A stretch of 64,000 bases of DNA from Amycolatopsis bartoniae (lineage in GTDB: Bacteria > Actinomycetota > Actinomycetes > Mycobacteriales > Pseudonocardiaceae). The notes under the pieces are model-generated. The model saw only the letters and a program-made list of their open reading frames with translations. It made no database searches and was not told the DNA's origin. The stretch covers positions 1,054,001 through 1,118,000 of the forward strand of contig NZ_JACHWH010000001.1 of NCBI RefSeq assembly GCF_014191255.1, in the 5' to 3' direction. Positions 47,964-58,210 of the stretch are shown piece by piece (the stretch's first letter is position 1; each line of letters opens with the position of its first letter). Position numbers and translations under genes: made by a program.

Positions 47964-49016
47964 TCAGTAGGCGACCCGGCGCGCTCCCGAATAGTCGTTC
48001 TGCAGCGGCGAAATCTTCACCACGTCACCGGTGTCGGGCGCGTGGACCATCTTGCCGTCGCCGAGGTAGATGCCGACGTGGTGCACCGGCGAGCCGAAGA
48101 ACACCAGGTCGCCCGGCTGCAGCTGCGCGCGGGGCACGGCCTTGCCGACCGTCGACTGCGCCTGGCTGGTGCGCGGCAGCGAGATGCCGGCCTTGCCGTA
48201 CGCGTACTGCGTCAGGCCCGAGCAGTCGAACGTGGACGGACCGGTGGCGCCCCACACGTAGCTGCTGCCCAGCTTGCCCAGCGCGACGTTGATGGCGGTC
48301 TGCGCGGCCGACGTCGGCGCGGGCAGACCCGGAGCCGCACCGCCCGTGTCGTGCTGCGCAGCCTTGTCCGCGGCGCTCAGCTTCGTGCTCAGCTGCTGCA
48401 GCTGGGAAAGCTGGGCCTGCAGCGCGGCGGACCGCGCGTTCAGGTCGTTGAGCAGCTGCTGCGACTGGTCGGTGGCCTGCTGGGCGCGGTTGCGCGCGTC
48501 CGTGGCCTGCTGCGCGGCCGCCGCCGCGGCGTTGACCGCGTCGGTGTAGCTCTGCAGCGCCCGGTTCTTGTCCTCGGCCAGCACGGCCAGCGCCGACGAA
48601 CGGTCCAGGAAGTCCTGGGCCGAGGTGCCGGTCAGCAGCGCGGACAGCTTGTTCATCTGCGCACCGGTGACGAACGAGGCGTCCGCGAACTGGTCGACGA
48701 CGACCTGGAACTTCGCCGCGTCGGCCTGCGCCGCCTGCAGCTTCTGGTTCGCCGCGGCCAGGTCGCCGTTCGCCCTGGCCAGGTCGGCCTGCTTGGCGTT
48801 GAAGTCGTCCTGCGCCTTGAGCTTGTCCTCGTTCAGCTGCTCGGCCTGCTGGGCCGCGGCCCGGTACTGGGCCAGTGCGTCCGCCGAGTTGGTGGGGGGA
48901 TTCTGGAGGGCGGGGAGGGTGATCGCGCCGGCGGGGACACCCACGCCGACCATGGTGATCACCGCGGCGGCCGCGATGGCTCCTGCGACCACGCGCTTGA
49001 TCGGTTGCGACTGCAC
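47964..49016 (-). CDS. ripC: Secreted NlpC/P60 peptidoglycan endopeptidase, RipC-like
   Basis: 350 residues. Signal peptide (VVAGAIAAAAVITMVGVGVPAGA), a long Ala/Gln-rich coiled coil (about 45-225, in two segments), then an NlpC/P60 domain (about 240-350) with catalytic Cys in FDCSGLTQYAYG and His in HHVGIYLGDG. Cuts D-Glu-mDAP bonds; the coiled coil probably autoinhibits and is opened by FtsEX in the mycobacterial homologue. A leader of about 450 nt upstream contains a probable c-di-AMP riboswitch, which is a known control of such hydrolase genes. Confidence 0.92.
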   Translation of the reverse strand: MQSQPIKRVVAGAIAAAAVITMVGVGVPAGAITLPALQNPPTNSADALAQYRAAAQQAEQLNEDKLKAQDDFNAKQADLARANGDLAAANQKLQAAQADAAKFQVVVDQFADASFVTGAQMNKLSALLTGTSAQDFLDRSSALAVLAEDKNRALQSYTDAVNAAAAAAQQATDARNRAQQATDQSQQLLNDLNARSAALQAQLSQLQQLSTKLSAADKAAQHDTGGAAPGLPAPTSAAQTAINVALGKLGSSYVWGATGPSTFDCSGLTQYAYGKAGISLPRTSQAQSTVGKAVPRAQLQPGDLVFFGSPVHHVGIYLGDGKMVHAPDTGDVVKISPLQNDYSGARRVAY

Positions 49017-49035
49017 GCCGCGCGTGTCTCCTTTG

Positions 49036-49215
49036 CACTCGGCCGCCTACCGGTTCGCCGTGCGCAGAGGTCGGGGGCCCTCTGGTCACCGGAGCGGGCG
49101 AAATCACGCGTCCGGCGAACGGCTTGCCCACCGCGGCCCGCGGACTTCAGGCACACAAGTGCCCGCACCTGGGTCCTGCCAGCAACGGTGGTTCCGGCAC
49201 AGCTCCCCGACAAAG
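49036..49215 (-). promoter_or_regulatory. Probable ydaO/c-di-AMP riboswitch upstream of ripC
   Basis: Read on the minus strand, the leader contains GCCGGAACCACCGTTGCTGG, GCAGGACCCAGGTGCGGGCA followed by a CTTGTGTGCCTGAAGTCCG arm, and near its 3' end CACGGCGAACCGGTAGGCGG. These are the conserved blocks I know from actinobacterial ydaO-type (c-di-AMP) riboswitches before rpf and NlpC/P60 genes. The gene's ribosome-binding site AAAGGAG follows directly. The remaining 49217-49468 stretch holds the upstream leader, a Crp-like site and a short palindrome. Confidence 0.75.
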
Positions 49216-49379
49216 CTGCTTCGGCGGCGATCTCGCGTCGTGTCGCGGGGGTGCGACGACTGCCAACCGCGAGATCTCGGCCAGGTTACGAAAGAGCCGC
49301 GCTGTCGTCCAGCAGTGTCAGGGAAAAACTCTCCGTAATTTCCGTCGCCGCCCGTTCGGACCAGCGCGTACTTCCCGAG

Positions 49380-49395
49380 TGTGACCAACGTAACA
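49380..49395. promoter_or_regulatory. Crp/GlxR-like site upstream of ripC
   Basis: TGTGA-CCAACG-TAACA matches the TGTGA-N6-TCACA consensus except one base. It lies about 165 nt 5' of the riboswitch, where the ripC promoter should be. Candidate only. Confidence 0.4.
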
Positions 49396-49431
49396 ACCAT
49401 TACCCAGACCACTACTGACCGTTCGCCGCCG

Positions 49432-49445
49432 CAAACGACCGTTTG
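49432..49445. promoter_or_regulatory. Perfect 14-bp palindrome CAAACG-AC-CGTTTG
   Basis: Located between the ripC leader and the end of the small cysteine-protein gene. It could be a regulator site for ripC or a weak terminator element. No stronger call is possible. Confidence 0.35.
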
Positions 49446-49468
49446 TCGCTTCCGGCGCTCGGGTGGAC

Positions 49469-49684
49469 TCAGGCGGCGCGATCCTGGGTGTGCTCGGCCA
49501 TCGGCAGGAGCCGCAGGCGCGGGATGAGCCCGCCCTCGGCGAGCGCCTCGATGGCCCGCAGTTCGTCCGGATCCCATTCCACCGTGGGAGGTGCGTTCAA
49601 AAGCACGCTGACCGCGCAGTCGGCGCACCCGGTGCCGCGCAGCACGCAGCGGCCACAATCGACGATGGTGCTTTCTCCGTGCAT
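49469..49684 (-). CDS. Small conserved cysteine-containing protein (71 aa)
   Basis: The ATG has AGGAGG at 6-nt spacing, which rules out the longer frame. Four Cys are spaced DCGRCVLRGTGCADCAVSVL, suggesting a metal or redox site; the rest is acidic and helical. It sits where mycobacteria have the Rv2189c-type gene of unknown function. The function is not known. Confidence 0.75.
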   Translation of the reverse strand: MHGESTIVDCGRCVLRGTGCADCAVSVLLNAPPTVEWDPDELRAIEALAEGGLIPRLRLLPMAEHTQDRAA

Positions 49685-49765
49685 TTCTTCCTCCTGCTGA
49701 CCTGGTACGGGCCGGACAGGAAGCACGGTAGGGACACCCACCGACAATTTTCGGCGCTTTCGAAC

Positions 49766-51139
49766 TCAGACGCGACCCAATCGCGTGAGCAGTACCGCCG
49801 AAGCGACCGGATGCGCGCCCGAACTCCTGGTCGAATCGGCCACCGCGCGGTCCGAGGTCGCCACCACGAGCGGACGCCCTGGCGGCTCCGCCGCGACCAG
49901 CGCGCGGATCACGTCGTCGGCGAGCACCCCGGGATCGGAGAACAGCACCCGGACGCCGCGGGGCGCGACAGCGGGCACGGACAGCACGCCCGCCCCGTCG
50001 AACACCACCGTCACCTCGGCCCCGGTCCGCGACGCGAGCGCCCCGAGCTGCTGGACGAGGCGCGTGCGCTGGTCGGCGAGCGGCAGCTCCGGATAACCCG
50101 TCTTGGTGACGTTGTAGCCGTCCACGATCAGGTGCACGCTCGGCAGCCCCAGCAGGCGGTCCAGCGCCGCCGGATCCCGCACGTGCGCGCCGTGGCCGGC
50201 CGAGGAGGACGCACCCCGCACGAGGTCGGCCGGACGGCGCGCGCTCTTGCCGAGCGACAGCTCCCGGCGCAGCCCGGCCACCGCACCTTCGATGGTGTCG
50301 GCCAGCAGGGCGAGCCGGACCTCGTCGGCGTCGCGGGCCTCGCGGGCCGACTGACGGGCGATCTCGGCGTCGGCCACCGCCCGCTCGGCCCGCGCCCGCT
50401 CCGCCGCGACCCGCTGCCGCTCCCGGTCGAGCTGGGCGGTCAGGGCCGCGATCTCGGCGTCCTTCTCCCGGTCGGCGTTCGCCACCCCGGCCCGTGCGGC
50501 TTCCGCCGCGTCACGGGCCTGTCGCAGCAGTACGCCCTGCTCGCGCAGCCGGCCACGCAGCCGGTTCAGCTCGTCCTCGCGCTCCCGGCGGGCCGCGTCG
50601 ACGGCTTCGAGGGCCTGTGCCAGCTCCTCCCGGGTGCGGACGAGCTCGGCCTCGAGCTTCTGGTTGCGTGCCACCGCGGCATCCCGCTCGGCGCGCAACG
50701 CCGTCTCGGCCGCGTTCTTGGCCACGAGCCGCACGCGGGACGTCGCGCTCGACTCACCCAGCAGGATGGCGGCCGTCGCGGCCACCACGGAGTCCTCGTC
50801 GTTCGGGTTGAGCGCGTCCTGGCGGTGCTCGCGCACCCACTCCAGGACAGCGGTCCGGAACGCGGTGGAGTCCTGCAACGTGCTCAGCAGAGCGGTGGCG
50901 CCGAGCCGCGCGCGCTTGGCGGGCGCGAACTTCGCGACCGGGCGCAGCTGCTGCGGGACATCGACGCGGGGCATCTTGCCGAGGGCTTCGGCGGCGAGCT
51001 CGGCGAGTCTGGCGCGCACGAGTTCCGGCAGCTCGCGCCAGGCGAAAGGCGGTGCCGGCTCCGCCTCCGGCCGCTGGTCAGGCGCCGGAGCGCGAAGACC
51101 GGGGTCTTCGGGCTCTTCGGCGTGCACTGAGGGCGGCAT
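49766..51139 (-). CDS. NYN-domain protein with central coiled coil
   Basis: 457 residues. The N-terminal helical region (PELVRARLAELAAEALGKMP), then a long coiled coil of about 130 residues rich in Glu/Arg/Ala, then a C-terminal YacP/NYN RNase-like domain (HLIVDGYNVTKTGYPELPL with the first Asp, VTVVFDGAG, ADDVIRALV). NYN domains are PIN-like RNases; activity here is inferred. I start it at the ATG at 51139, 6 nt after TACCCT, rather than the ATG at 51160 which falls upstream of that box. Confidence 0.85.
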   Translation of the reverse strand: MPPSVHAEEPEDPGLRAPAPDQRPEAEPAPPFAWRELPELVRARLAELAAEALGKMPRVDVPQQLRPVAKFAPAKRARLGATALLSTLQDSTAFRTAVLEWVREHRQDALNPNDEDSVVAATAAILLGESSATSRVRLVAKNAAETALRAERDAAVARNQKLEAELVRTREELAQALEAVDAARREREDELNRLRGRLREQGVLLRQARDAAEAARAGVANADREKDAEIAALTAQLDRERQRVAAERARAERAVADAEIARQSAREARDADEVRLALLADTIEGAVAGLRRELSLGKSARRPADLVRGASSSAGHGAHVRDPAALDRLLGLPSVHLIVDGYNVTKTGYPELPLADQRTRLVQQLGALASRTGAEVTVVFDGAGVLSVPAVAPRGVRVLFSDPGVLADDVIRALVAAEPPGRPLVVATSDRAVADSTRSSGAHPVASAVLLTRLGRV

Positions 51140-51230
51140 CCGTACAGGGTAGTCGGTCATTCGCGCGAATCTCTTCCCGCGGGACGGCGGTCGCCCGGAA
51201 TTGTCGGTGCCGTTACCTAGGGTGCCGATC

Positions 51231-52940
51231 ATGCATGCCGCCTCCGACCAGCTGACCTTCGACGAGCTGGGCACGCCGTTGCGGGAGACCACTTTCGTGG
51301 TGTTCGACCTCGAGACCACCGGCACCAAACCCGGCCCGAACGGCATCACCGAGATCGGCGCGGTCAAGGTCCGGGGCGGGCAGGTGCTCGGCGAGTTCGC
51401 CACCCTGGTCAACCCGGGCATGCCGATCCCGCCCCAGATCGTCGCGCTGACCGGGATCACCGGCGCGATGGTCTACGACGCCCCGCCGATCGAACGGGTG
51501 CTGCCCGCGTTCCTGGAGTTCGCCGCGGGGGCGGTGCTCGTCGCGCACAACGCCCCGTTCGACACCGGCTTCCTGCGTGCGGCGTGCGCGGGGCACGGCT
51601 ATGTGTATCCCAAGCCCGCGGTGGTGTGCACCGTGCGGCTGGCCCGGCGCGTGCTCACCCGCCAGGACACGCCCAGCTTCCGGCTTTCGGCGCTGGCGGC
51701 GTTGTTCGGCGCGTCCACCACCCCCAACCACCGGGCGCTGGACGACGCCCGCGCCACCGTCGATGTGCTGCACGCGCTCCTCGAACGGGTGGGTTCGGTC
51801 GGCGTGCAGTCACTCGAAGAGCTGATGGACTACCTGCCGGAGGTGACGCCTGAGCAGCGGCGCAAGCGTGGGATGGCCGCCCACCTGCCGGAGCGGCCCG
51901 GGGTGTACCTGTTCCGCGGGCCGAACGAGGAGGTCCTCTACGTCGGTACGGCGGCGAACCTGCGGCGGCGCGTGCGCACGTACTTCACCGGTTCCGAGAG
52001 CCGCGGCCGCATCCGCGAGATGGTGGCCCTGGCCGAGCGGGTGGACGGCATCGAGTGCTCGCACGCGCTCGAAGCGCAGGTGCGCGAGCTGCGGCTGCTG
52101 GCGGCGCACCGCCCGGCCTACAACCGCCGCTCGAAGAACCCGCGCAAGTCGTGGTGGGTGGTGCTGACCGACGACGCGTTCCCCCGCCTGTCCGTGGTCC
52201 GGCTGCCCAAGGACGGGGCACTGGGCCCGTTCCACAACCAGGCGACGGCGAAGCTCGCCGCGGACGTCCTCGCCGGGGCCACCGGCCTGCGGACGTGCAC
52301 CCAGCGAATCTCGGCCGTCGCCCCGTCGGGCAAGCCGTGTGCGCTGGCCGAGCTGGGGCGCTGTGGGGCGCCCTGTGCGGGTCGGCAGAGCGTGGCGGAG
52401 TACTTCCCCTCGGTGCACGCCGTGACGGGGCTGATCGGCGGCGTGGACGCCGGTCCGCTGCACTCGGCGCTGCGTCAGCTGGAGGAGCTGGCCGCCGCCC
52501 AGCACTACGAGCAGGCGGCCCGCCGCCGCGACGAGCTGGCCGTGCTGGTCCGCGCCGTCGCGAGGGCGCACCGGCTGTCCGCGCTCGCCGCGATCCCCGA
52601 GCTGGTCGCCGCGGCCCCGGACGGCAACTACGGCTGGGAGTTCGCGGTGATCCGGTACGGCAGGCTCGCCTCCGCCGGGGTGGCCCGGCGCGGGGTGCCG
52701 CCGATGCCGGTCGTGGACGCGCTGGTGGCCGCCGCCGAGACGGTCACGCCCGAGCCGGGCCCGCTCCACGGCGCCCCGCCCGAGGAGGCCGGTCTCCTGC
52801 TGCGCTGGCTCACCAAGCCCGGCGTGCGGCTCGTGCGCACGGCCGTCCCGTGGGCGGAGCCTGCCCACGGCGCCGGGGGCTGGCAGGAGTGGCTGGAACG
52901 CGCCTCGACGGCGACGGCACTGGAACAAGCGGCGGGCTGA
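51231..52940 (+). CDS. DnaQ-like exonuclease fused to UvrC-like GIY-YIG domain
   Basis: 569 residues. Residues about 15-190 form a DEDDh 3'-5' exonuclease (VVFDLETTG, VAHNAPFDTGFL, HRALDDARAT). Residues about 215-300 form a GIY-YIG nuclease domain as in UvrC/Cho (ERPGVYLFRGPNEEVLYVGT). The rest resembles UvrC without its second nuclease domain. It matches the Rv2191-type protein of mycobacteria, thought to act in DNA repair. The ATG follows TAGGGT by 7 nt. It is divergent from the NYN gene. Confidence 0.93.
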   Translation: MHAASDQLTFDELGTPLRETTFVVFDLETTGTKPGPNGITEIGAVKVRGGQVLGEFATLVNPGMPIPPQIVALTGITGAMVYDAPPIERVLPAFLEFAAGAVLVAHNAPFDTGFLRAACAGHGYVYPKPAVVCTVRLARRVLTRQDTPSFRLSALAALFGASTTPNHRALDDARATVDVLHALLERVGSVGVQSLEELMDYLPEVTPEQRRKRGMAAHLPERPGVYLFRGPNEEVLYVGTAANLRRRVRTYFTGSESRGRIREMVALAERVDGIECSHALEAQVRELRLLAAHRPAYNRRSKNPRKSWWVVLTDDAFPRLSVVRLPKDGALGPFHNQATAKLAADVLAGATGLRTCTQRISAVAPSGKPCALAELGRCGAPCAGRQSVAEYFPSVHAVTGLIGGVDAGPLHSALRQLEELAAAQHYEQAARRRDELAVLVRAVARAHRLSALAAIPELVAAAPDGNYGWEFAVIRYGRLASAGVARRGVPPMPVVDALVAAAETVTPEPGPLHGAPPEEAGLLLRWLTKPGVRLVRTAVPWAEPAHGAGGWQEWLERASTATALEQAAG

Positions 52941-52990
52941 GCGGCGGGGCTACGATCGCGGCGGTTCGACAACTCCCGAGGAGGACTGAC

Positions 52991-53272
52991 GTGATCACCG
53001 CGATCGTGCTCATCCACGCCGTGGCGGACAGCATTCCCGAGACCGCGCAGGCGATCGCGGACATCGACGGCGTCTCGGAGGTGTACTCGTGCGCCGGCGA
53101 CGTCGACCTGATCGCCATGGTGCGCGTGCACACCCACGAGGAGCTGGCCGACCTGATCCCGGCGAAGATCGGCCGCGTGCCGGGCGTCGTCGACACGGAC
53201 ACGCACATCGCGTTCCGCTCCTACTCGACGGCCGACACGGAGTCCGCGTTCGCACTGGGCGCCGACGACTGA
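52991..53272 (+). CDS. Lrp/AsnC ligand-binding (RAM) domain protein
   Basis: 93 residues comprising only the RAM domain (ITAIVLIHAVADSIPETAQA; GVSEVYSCAGDVDLIAMVRV), with no DNA-binding helix-turn-helix. Stand-alone RAM proteins bind amino acids or partner proteins; function unknown. GTG with GAGGAGG 8 nt upstream. A strong bidirectional hairpin follows. Confidence 0.9.
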   Translation: MITAIVLIHAVADSIPETAQAIADIDGVSEVYSCAGDVDLIAMVRVHTHEELADLIPAKIGRVPGVVDTDTHIAFRSYSTADTESAFALGADD

Positions 53273-53285
53273 CCCGGTGCACGCC

Positions 53286-53320
53286 GAAAGGCCGGCTCCT
53301 CCACGAGGAGCCGGCCTTTC
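53286..53320. terminator. Strong bidirectional terminator (16-bp perfect stem)
   Basis: GAAAGGCCGGCTCCTC / GAGGAGCCGGCCTTTC with a 3-nt loop CAC, between the convergent RAM gene and qcrB. A/T flanks allow it to work in both directions. Confidence 0.92.
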
Positions 53321-53335
53321 GCTGCGGGAGAACCG

Positions 53336-55030
53336 TCAGTGCTTCTGCGTCGGCGGGGTCTTCCAGCCGGCCGGGACCTCGCCCTCCGACGGGACCTCGC
53401 CGTTGCCGTGACCGTTGGCGTGGTGCCCGTTGCCGTGACCGTTGCTCTTCGCCCGGTCCAGTGCCGCGATCTCGTCGGCCGGGTCCGGCGCCAGCAGCGT
53501 GCCGGGCACCGGACGGCCCGCGGCACCCAGCTTGTTCATCTTCTTCGGCACCGACGCGCCCTGGTACTCCAGCGGGATCGCGTGCCCGTGCGAGTCGACG
53601 CCGCCCAGCGGCTGGTGCAGCTCGATGAACTCACCGTGCGGCAGGCGCTTGATGATGCCCGTCTCGATGCCGTGCTCTAGCACCTCGCGGTCGGCCCGCT
53701 GCAGGCCCAGGCAGAGCCGGTACGTCAGGAAGTACGCCAGCGGCGGCACCACCAGCAACCCGATCCGGCCCGCCCACGTGGTCGCGTTCAGCGAGATGTC
53801 GAACTGGTCGGCGATGATGTCGTTGAAGCCCGACAGCTCCAGCACCATGAAGAAGCTCAGCGCCATGATGCCGATGCTGGTGCGTACCGGTGCGTCCCGG
53901 GGGCGCTGCAGCAGGTTGTGGTGCGCGGTGTCGCCCGACAGCTTCCGCTCGATCATCGGGTAGCCGATGAGCAGGCCGAACAGGATCGGCATGCCGACCG
54001 CGCCGGCGAAGAACACCGCGGGCACCGTGTAGTTGCCCAGGTACAGCTCCCACGCCGGGAAGACACGCAGCATGCCGTCCGCCCAGGCGAGGTACCAGTC
54101 CGGCTGCGAACCGGCGGACACCTGCGAACCGTTGTACGGGCCGATGTTCCAGATCGGGTTGATCTGGAAGACGCCCGCCATCAGCGCGAGCAGACCGGTG
54201 GTGATCGCGAAGAACGCCCCGGCCTTGAGCGCGAACACCGGCATGATGCGCACGCCGACGACGTTGGTCTCCTTGCGCCGCACCCCGGGGAACTGCGTGT
54301 GCTTCTGGTACCACACCAGCGCCAGGTGCACGCCGACCAGCGCCAGCATGATGCCCGGCAGCAGCAGGATGTGCAGCGAGTACATGCGCGGCACGATCAC
54401 GTTGCCGGGGAACTCCCCGCCGAACAGCGCCCAGTGCAGCCAGGTACCCATGATCGGCACCGAGAGCACGATGCCGGACAGGGTGGCGCGGATACCGGTA
54501 CCGGACAGCAGGTCGTCCGGCAGCGAGTAGCCGAAGAAGCCCTCGAACATGCCCAGGATCAGCAGCAGCGAGCCGAAGATCCAGTTCGCCTCGCGGGGAC
54601 GGCGGAACGCTCCGGTGAAGAAGATCCGGAACATGTGCGCCATCATCGCGGCGACGAAGAGCAGGGCGGCCCAGTGGTGCAGCTGCCGCACGAACAACCC
54701 GCCGCGCACGTCGAACGAGATGTCCAGCGTCGACGCGAACGCCCGCGACATCTCCACGCCCTGCAGGTTCTGGAAGCTGCCGTGGTAGGTGACCTCGGCC
54801 ATCGACGGGTCGAAGAACAGCGTGAGGTACACGCCCGTCGCGATCAGCACGATGAAGCTGTACAGCGCCATCTCGCCGAGCAGGAACGACCAGTGCGTCG
54901 GGAACACCTTGTTCATCTGCCGGCGCAGGCCGGCCGCGAGGTGGTACCGCTGGTCCATGTTCGAGGCGGCCTCGTCGGCCTGCCTCTGGAGCATGCTCGA
55001 GCCCCTGGTCGGCGTGGTGAGTGAACTCAT
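53336..55030 (-). CDS. qcrB: Cytochrome bc1 complex cytochrome b subunit
   Basis: 564 residues, with the heme-b core of eight helices. [22 protein letters not shown] gives paired His ligands, and [20 protein letters not shown] gives the second pair. The cytoplasmic C-terminal extension (about 400-564) is typical of actinobacteria; here it ends with a His/Gly/Asn-rich run. Part of the menaquinol:cytochrome bcc-aa3 supercomplex in the plasma membrane. The ATG overlaps the qcrA stop by 4 nt. Confidence 0.97.
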   Translation of the reverse strand: MSSLTTPTRGSSMLQRQADEAASNMDQRYHLAAGLRRQMNKVFPTHWSFLLGEMALYSFIVLIATGVYLTLFFDPSMAEVTYHGSFQNLQGVEMSRAFASTLDISFDVRGGLFVRQLHHWAALLFVAAMMAHMFRIFFTGAFRRPREANWIFGSLLLILGMFEGFFGYSLPDDLLSGTGIRATLSGIVLSVPIMGTWLHWALFGGEFPGNVIVPRMYSLHILLLPGIMLALVGVHLALVWYQKHTQFPGVRRKETNVVGVRIMPVFALKAGAFFAITTGLLALMAGVFQINPIWNIGPYNGSQVSAGSQPDWYLAWADGMLRVFPAWELYLGNYTVPAVFFAGAVGMPILFGLLIGYPMIERKLSGDTAHHNLLQRPRDAPVRTSIGIMALSFFMVLELSGFNDIIADQFDISLNATTWAGRIGLLVVPPLAYFLTYRLCLGLQRADREVLEHGIETGIIKRLPHGEFIELHQPLGGVDSHGHAIPLEYQGASVPKKMNKLGAAGRPVPGTLLAPDPADEIAALDRAKSNGHGNGHHANGHGNGEVPSEGEVPAGWKTPPTQKH

Positions 55031-56163
55031 GACTTGCGCTCCCAGAAAGCAGGACCGACGGGCTCGATGAAATCGCTGCGGGCGATGAGGTAGCCCTGCG
55101 CGTCCACGGTGATCGGCAGTTGCGGCAGCGCACGCGTGGCGGGCCCGAAGATGGGCTTGCCGTACTCGAGCGCGTTGAACTGCGACTGGTGGCACGGGCA
55201 CAGGATGCGGTTGGTGCGCTGCTCGAACAACGAAGCCGGGCAGCCGACGTGCGTGCAGACCTTGCTGTAGGCGTAGTACTCGCCGAAGTTGAAGTCCTCC
55301 TGGCCCTTGCGCTTGATCACCTTGGCCGCGTCCTCGGGACGGAGCCGGATGAGCATGACCGGGGTGTCGGACCGGGTGAAGACCGCGCCCAGCTTCTCCG
55401 GGTCGTTGCGCTCGGACTCGTGGAACGGGAACACCGTCTCCATGCCGCCCGCGTCCAGGTCCTCGGGGCGGATCAGGTCGATCTGGCTGGAGTCGCCGGT
55501 GTAGCGGCGCAGGTAGACCGGCTCGCCCTGGTACTCCGGCGCCCAGGGCGTGTGCCACAGGGTGTCGGCGGGGTCGCCCTTCCACGGGCTCTTGATGAAC
55601 GAGGCCACCGGCAGCGCGACGACCCCGAGGCCGAGCGCGCCACCCGCGAGGCCGACCGTGCGCTTGACCAGCGAGCGGCGGGCGATGGTGCTGCGGCTGC
55701 CCGCGTCCTCCAGCTGCGCGACGATCGTCTTGCGGTCGATCTCCGGCGAACCCTCGCCCTCGCCGTCGTGCCGGTCCTGCACCGCGAGCTCGGCCGGGAC
55801 GAACTTCTTGGTGTAGGACACGACGCCGATGCCCAGCGCCAGCACCGTCACGCCGAGCGTGACGCCCAGCATGGGGGTGTAGAGCGAGTACAGGAACGTG
55901 CCGCTCTGCTCCGGCGCCTTGTACTGCCACGGCCACCAGATCAGGGCCACCACGAAGCCGAGCCCGAACAGCGCGGCGATCGCGAACCACAGCGCGACCG
56001 AGCGCTCGGCGCGCTTCTCCGCCCGCGTGCCCTTGACCGGCCACGGGTCCGGGTAGTCGACGAGCTCGACCCCGTCCAGCTTCGTGCCCAGCTTGACCAG
56101 CTGGTCGCGGTCCATCTCCGCGAGTTCGGCGGAGGAAGGCAGGTTCTGCCCTTCGCTGCTCAT
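55027..56163 (-). CDS. qcrA: Cytochrome bc1 complex Rieske iron-sulfur subunit
   Basis: 378 residues. Three membrane helices in the N-terminal half, as in actinobacterial QcrA, followed by the Rieske domain with cluster ligands in CTHVGCPAS and [29 protein letters not shown] before the third helix is a twin-arginine-like signal. Overlaps qcrC and qcrB by 4 nt each. Confidence 0.97.
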   Translation of the reverse strand: MSSEGQNLPSSAELAEMDRDQLVKLGTKLDGVELVDYPDPWPVKGTRAEKRAERSVALWFAIAALFGLGFVVALIWWPWQYKAPEQSGTFLYSLYTPMLGVTLGVTVLALGIGVVSYTKKFVPAELAVQDRHDGEGEGSPEIDRKTIVAQLEDAGSRSTIARRSLVKRTVGLAGGALGLGVVALPVASFIKSPWKGDPADTLWHTPWAPEYQGEPVYLRRYTGDSSQIDLIRPEDLDAGGMETVFPFHESERNDPEKLGAVFTRSDTPVMLIRLRPEDAAKVIKRKGQEDFNFGEYYAYSKVCTHVGCPASLFEQRTNRILCPCHQSQFNALEYGKPIFGPATRALPQLPITVDAQGYLIARSDFIEPVGPAFWERKS

Positions 56164-56978
56164 GCCCTCGATCCAATCCACAGCGTGATGCCGATCAGCG
56201 CGCCGATGCCCACCACCCAGGCCACGACGGCTTCGGAGGCGGGACCGAACCCGCCGAGCCCGTTGCCGCCCGGGTTGTTGTTGCCGTCCGACACCGACTT
56301 GACGTAGGCGATGATGTCCTTCTTCTCGTCCGGCGTGAGCTGCCGGTCGGAGAACTTCGGCATGTTCTGCGGGCCGGTCAGCATCGCCGTGTAGATCTGG
56401 TCCTCGGTGGCCGGGTCCAGGCTCGGCGCGTACTTGCCCGCCGACAGGGCGCCACCGCGACCGGTGAAGTTGTGGCAGGACGCGCAGTTCAGCCGGAACA
56501 GCTCGCCACCGCGCGCCGGGTCCGCGCCGCGCAGCGCCGCGCCCGTCTCGGCGGGCCGCTCGGGGCCGCCACCGTTGGCCTGGATGTAGGCGCCGACCGC
56601 GTCGATCTCCTCCGGGCTCAGCTTCGGCGGCTTGCGCTCGGCCTGCGCCTCCTGGCGCACCATCGGCATCCGGCCGGAGGAGGTCTGGAAGTACACCGCC
56701 GCGTCGCCCACGCCGATCAGGCTCGGGCCGCGGTCCTGCACGCCCTGCAGGTTCGCGCCGTGGCAGGTGATGCAGGTGTTGTTGTAGACCTGCTGGCCCA
56801 GCCGCAGCTGCGCCGGGTCCTCCTGCGCCTGAGCCGTCTGCGCCTTCGGCACGAAGACCGCGTAGACGGCGCCCGCCCCGATCAGCGCGACGCCCAGCGC
56901 GAGCAGGCCGGCGATGCGCCTGCGCAGCTTGGTGCGCGCGCGGAAGCGGCGCTCGGAGGTTTTCTTCGTGGTGGTCAT
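56160..56978 (-). CDS. qcrC: Cytochrome bc1 complex diheme cytochrome c subunit
   Basis: 272 residues. N-terminal membrane anchor ([20 protein letters not shown]), two c-type heme motifs CITCH and CASCH with the later Met ligands, and a C-terminal helix ([18 protein letters not shown]). The diheme form replaces a soluble cytochrome c between bcc and aa3 in actinobacteria. The ATG at 56978 is 44 nt downstream of ctaE. Confidence 0.97.
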   Translation of the reverse strand: MTTTKKTSERRFRARTKLRRRIAGLLALGVALIGAGAVYAVFVPKAQTAQAQEDPAQLRLGQQVYNNTCITCHGANLQGVQDRGPSLIGVGDAAVYFQTSSGRMPMVRQEAQAERKPPKLSPEEIDAVGAYIQANGGGPERPAETGAALRGADPARGGELFRLNCASCHNFTGRGGALSAGKYAPSLDPATEDQIYTAMLTGPQNMPKFSDRQLTPDEKKDIIAYVKSVSDGNNNPGGNGLGGFGPASEAVVAWVVGIGALIGITLWIGSRA

Positions 56979-57022
56979 CTTGCGGCAACCCTTGCTGTGA
57001 TGAGTCCGGGACGGGCTGGCGG

Positions 57023-57652
57023 TCAGGGAATGATGTAGATCACCGCGAACAGGCCGACCCACACGATGTCGACGAAGTGCCAGTAGTAGGACACGACGAT
57101 CGCGGAGGTGGCCTGCGCGGGCGTGAACTTGCTCAGCTTCGTCCGGATGAGCAGGAACACGAACGCGACGAGTCCGCCCATGACGTGCAGCCCGTGGAAG
57201 CCGGTGGCGAGGAAGAACACCGTGCCCCAGGCGCCGGACGGGATCGTGACACCCTCGCGGACCAGGCTGGTGTACTCCCCGGCCTGACCGCCGATGAAGA
57301 TCGCCCCCATGATCAACGTCAGCACGTACCAGCGGCGCAGCCCGTAGACGTCCCCGCGCTCGGCGGCGAACACACCGAGCTGGCAGGTGAACGACGACGC
57401 CACCAGGATGATGGTGAAGGGCAGCGCGTACGGGATGTCGAGGTGGATCGGCTCGCCGGTGGCGGCGTTGACGGGAGGCCAGATGCCACTCGAGTTCTGT
57501 GCCTTCACCGTGAAGAACATCGCGAACAGGCCGGCGAAGAACATGAGCTCGCTGGAGAGCCACACGATGGTGCCGACACTGACCATGTTCGGCCGGTTCA
57601 GCGAGTGCACCCGCTGGCTGATGTTGGGAGCTGCCGTTGTCACGAGTCGCAT
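57023..57652 (-). CDS. ctaE: Cytochrome c oxidase subunit III
   Basis: 209 residues with five membrane helices; [35 protein letters not shown] and [20 protein letters not shown] are family signatures. The ATG at 57652 has GGAGGA at 5-nt spacing, preferred to a longer frame. First gene of ctaE-qcrC-qcrA-qcrB. Divergent from a hypothetical gene at 57737. Confidence 0.97.
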   Translation of the reverse strand: MRLVTTAAPNISQRVHSLNRPNMVSVGTIVWLSSELMFFAGLFAMFFTVKAQNSSGIWPPVNAATGEPIHLDIPYALPFTIILVASSFTCQLGVFAAERGDVYGLRRWYVLTLIMGAIFIGGQAGEYTSLVREGVTIPSGAWGTVFFLATGFHGLHVMGGLVAFVFLLIRTKLSKFTPAQATSAIVVSYYWHFVDIVWVGLFAVIYIIP

Positions 57653-57736
57653 TATGTCCTCCGGCAACGGAGGCTGCCCGGTCGGGTCGCCGCGCGGGTT
57701 GGTCACATCGACGAACGCGGAGGGTGAGGAACAACG

Positions 57737-58150
57737 GTGAGTCTGCTCGATCGGGTCCGTGACCTGCTGAGAAAGAGCCCGGAACCAGTGCTGACGCCCG
57801 ACACGCCGGGACTGTCGGTGGTCGCCGAGGCGTTCGACGCCGCCGAGGCGGATTCGGCGGTGCTGGCGAGATCACACCTTTGGGACGAGGAAAAACCCGC
57901 GGTGCTGCGCCACCACCTGACCTTGCCCGCGGCCAGGGTGGCCGAAGCAGCGCGCGTTCTGGCGCAGGATGGGTGGGAATTACGCACGGTGTCCGAATCG
58001 GACGGCGTGGCGAAGCTGCACGCGCTGCGCGTCCAGCGCCTCGACGCGCTGCACTGCGCCCAGGAACGCTCCCGGATGGCCGGGCTGGCGCAGCGGCTCG
58101 GCGGCGACTCGGTGGGCTGGGACGCGTTGCAGCAGACGGGTACTGGGTGA
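57737..58150 (+). CDS. Conserved actinobacterial hypothetical protein (137 aa)
   Basis: Soluble 137-residue protein; [20 protein letters not shown] and [20 protein letters not shown] resemble conserved proteins found next to ctaE in Pseudonocardiales. No domain of known function. GTG with GAGG ribosome-binding site. It is divergent from ctaE and starts the short rightward group that ends with trpD. Confidence 0.7.
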   Translation: MSLLDRVRDLLRKSPEPVLTPDTPGLSVVAEAFDAAEADSAVLARSHLWDEEKPAVLRHHLTLPAARVAEAARVLAQDGWELRTVSESDGVAKLHALRVQRLDALHCAQERSRMAGLAQRLGGDSVGWDALQQTGTG

Positions 58151-58210
58151 GAACGGACACTGCGACTACGATTCGACCCATACCACTGCGACGAGGCCGG
58201 AGGCTTGAAC

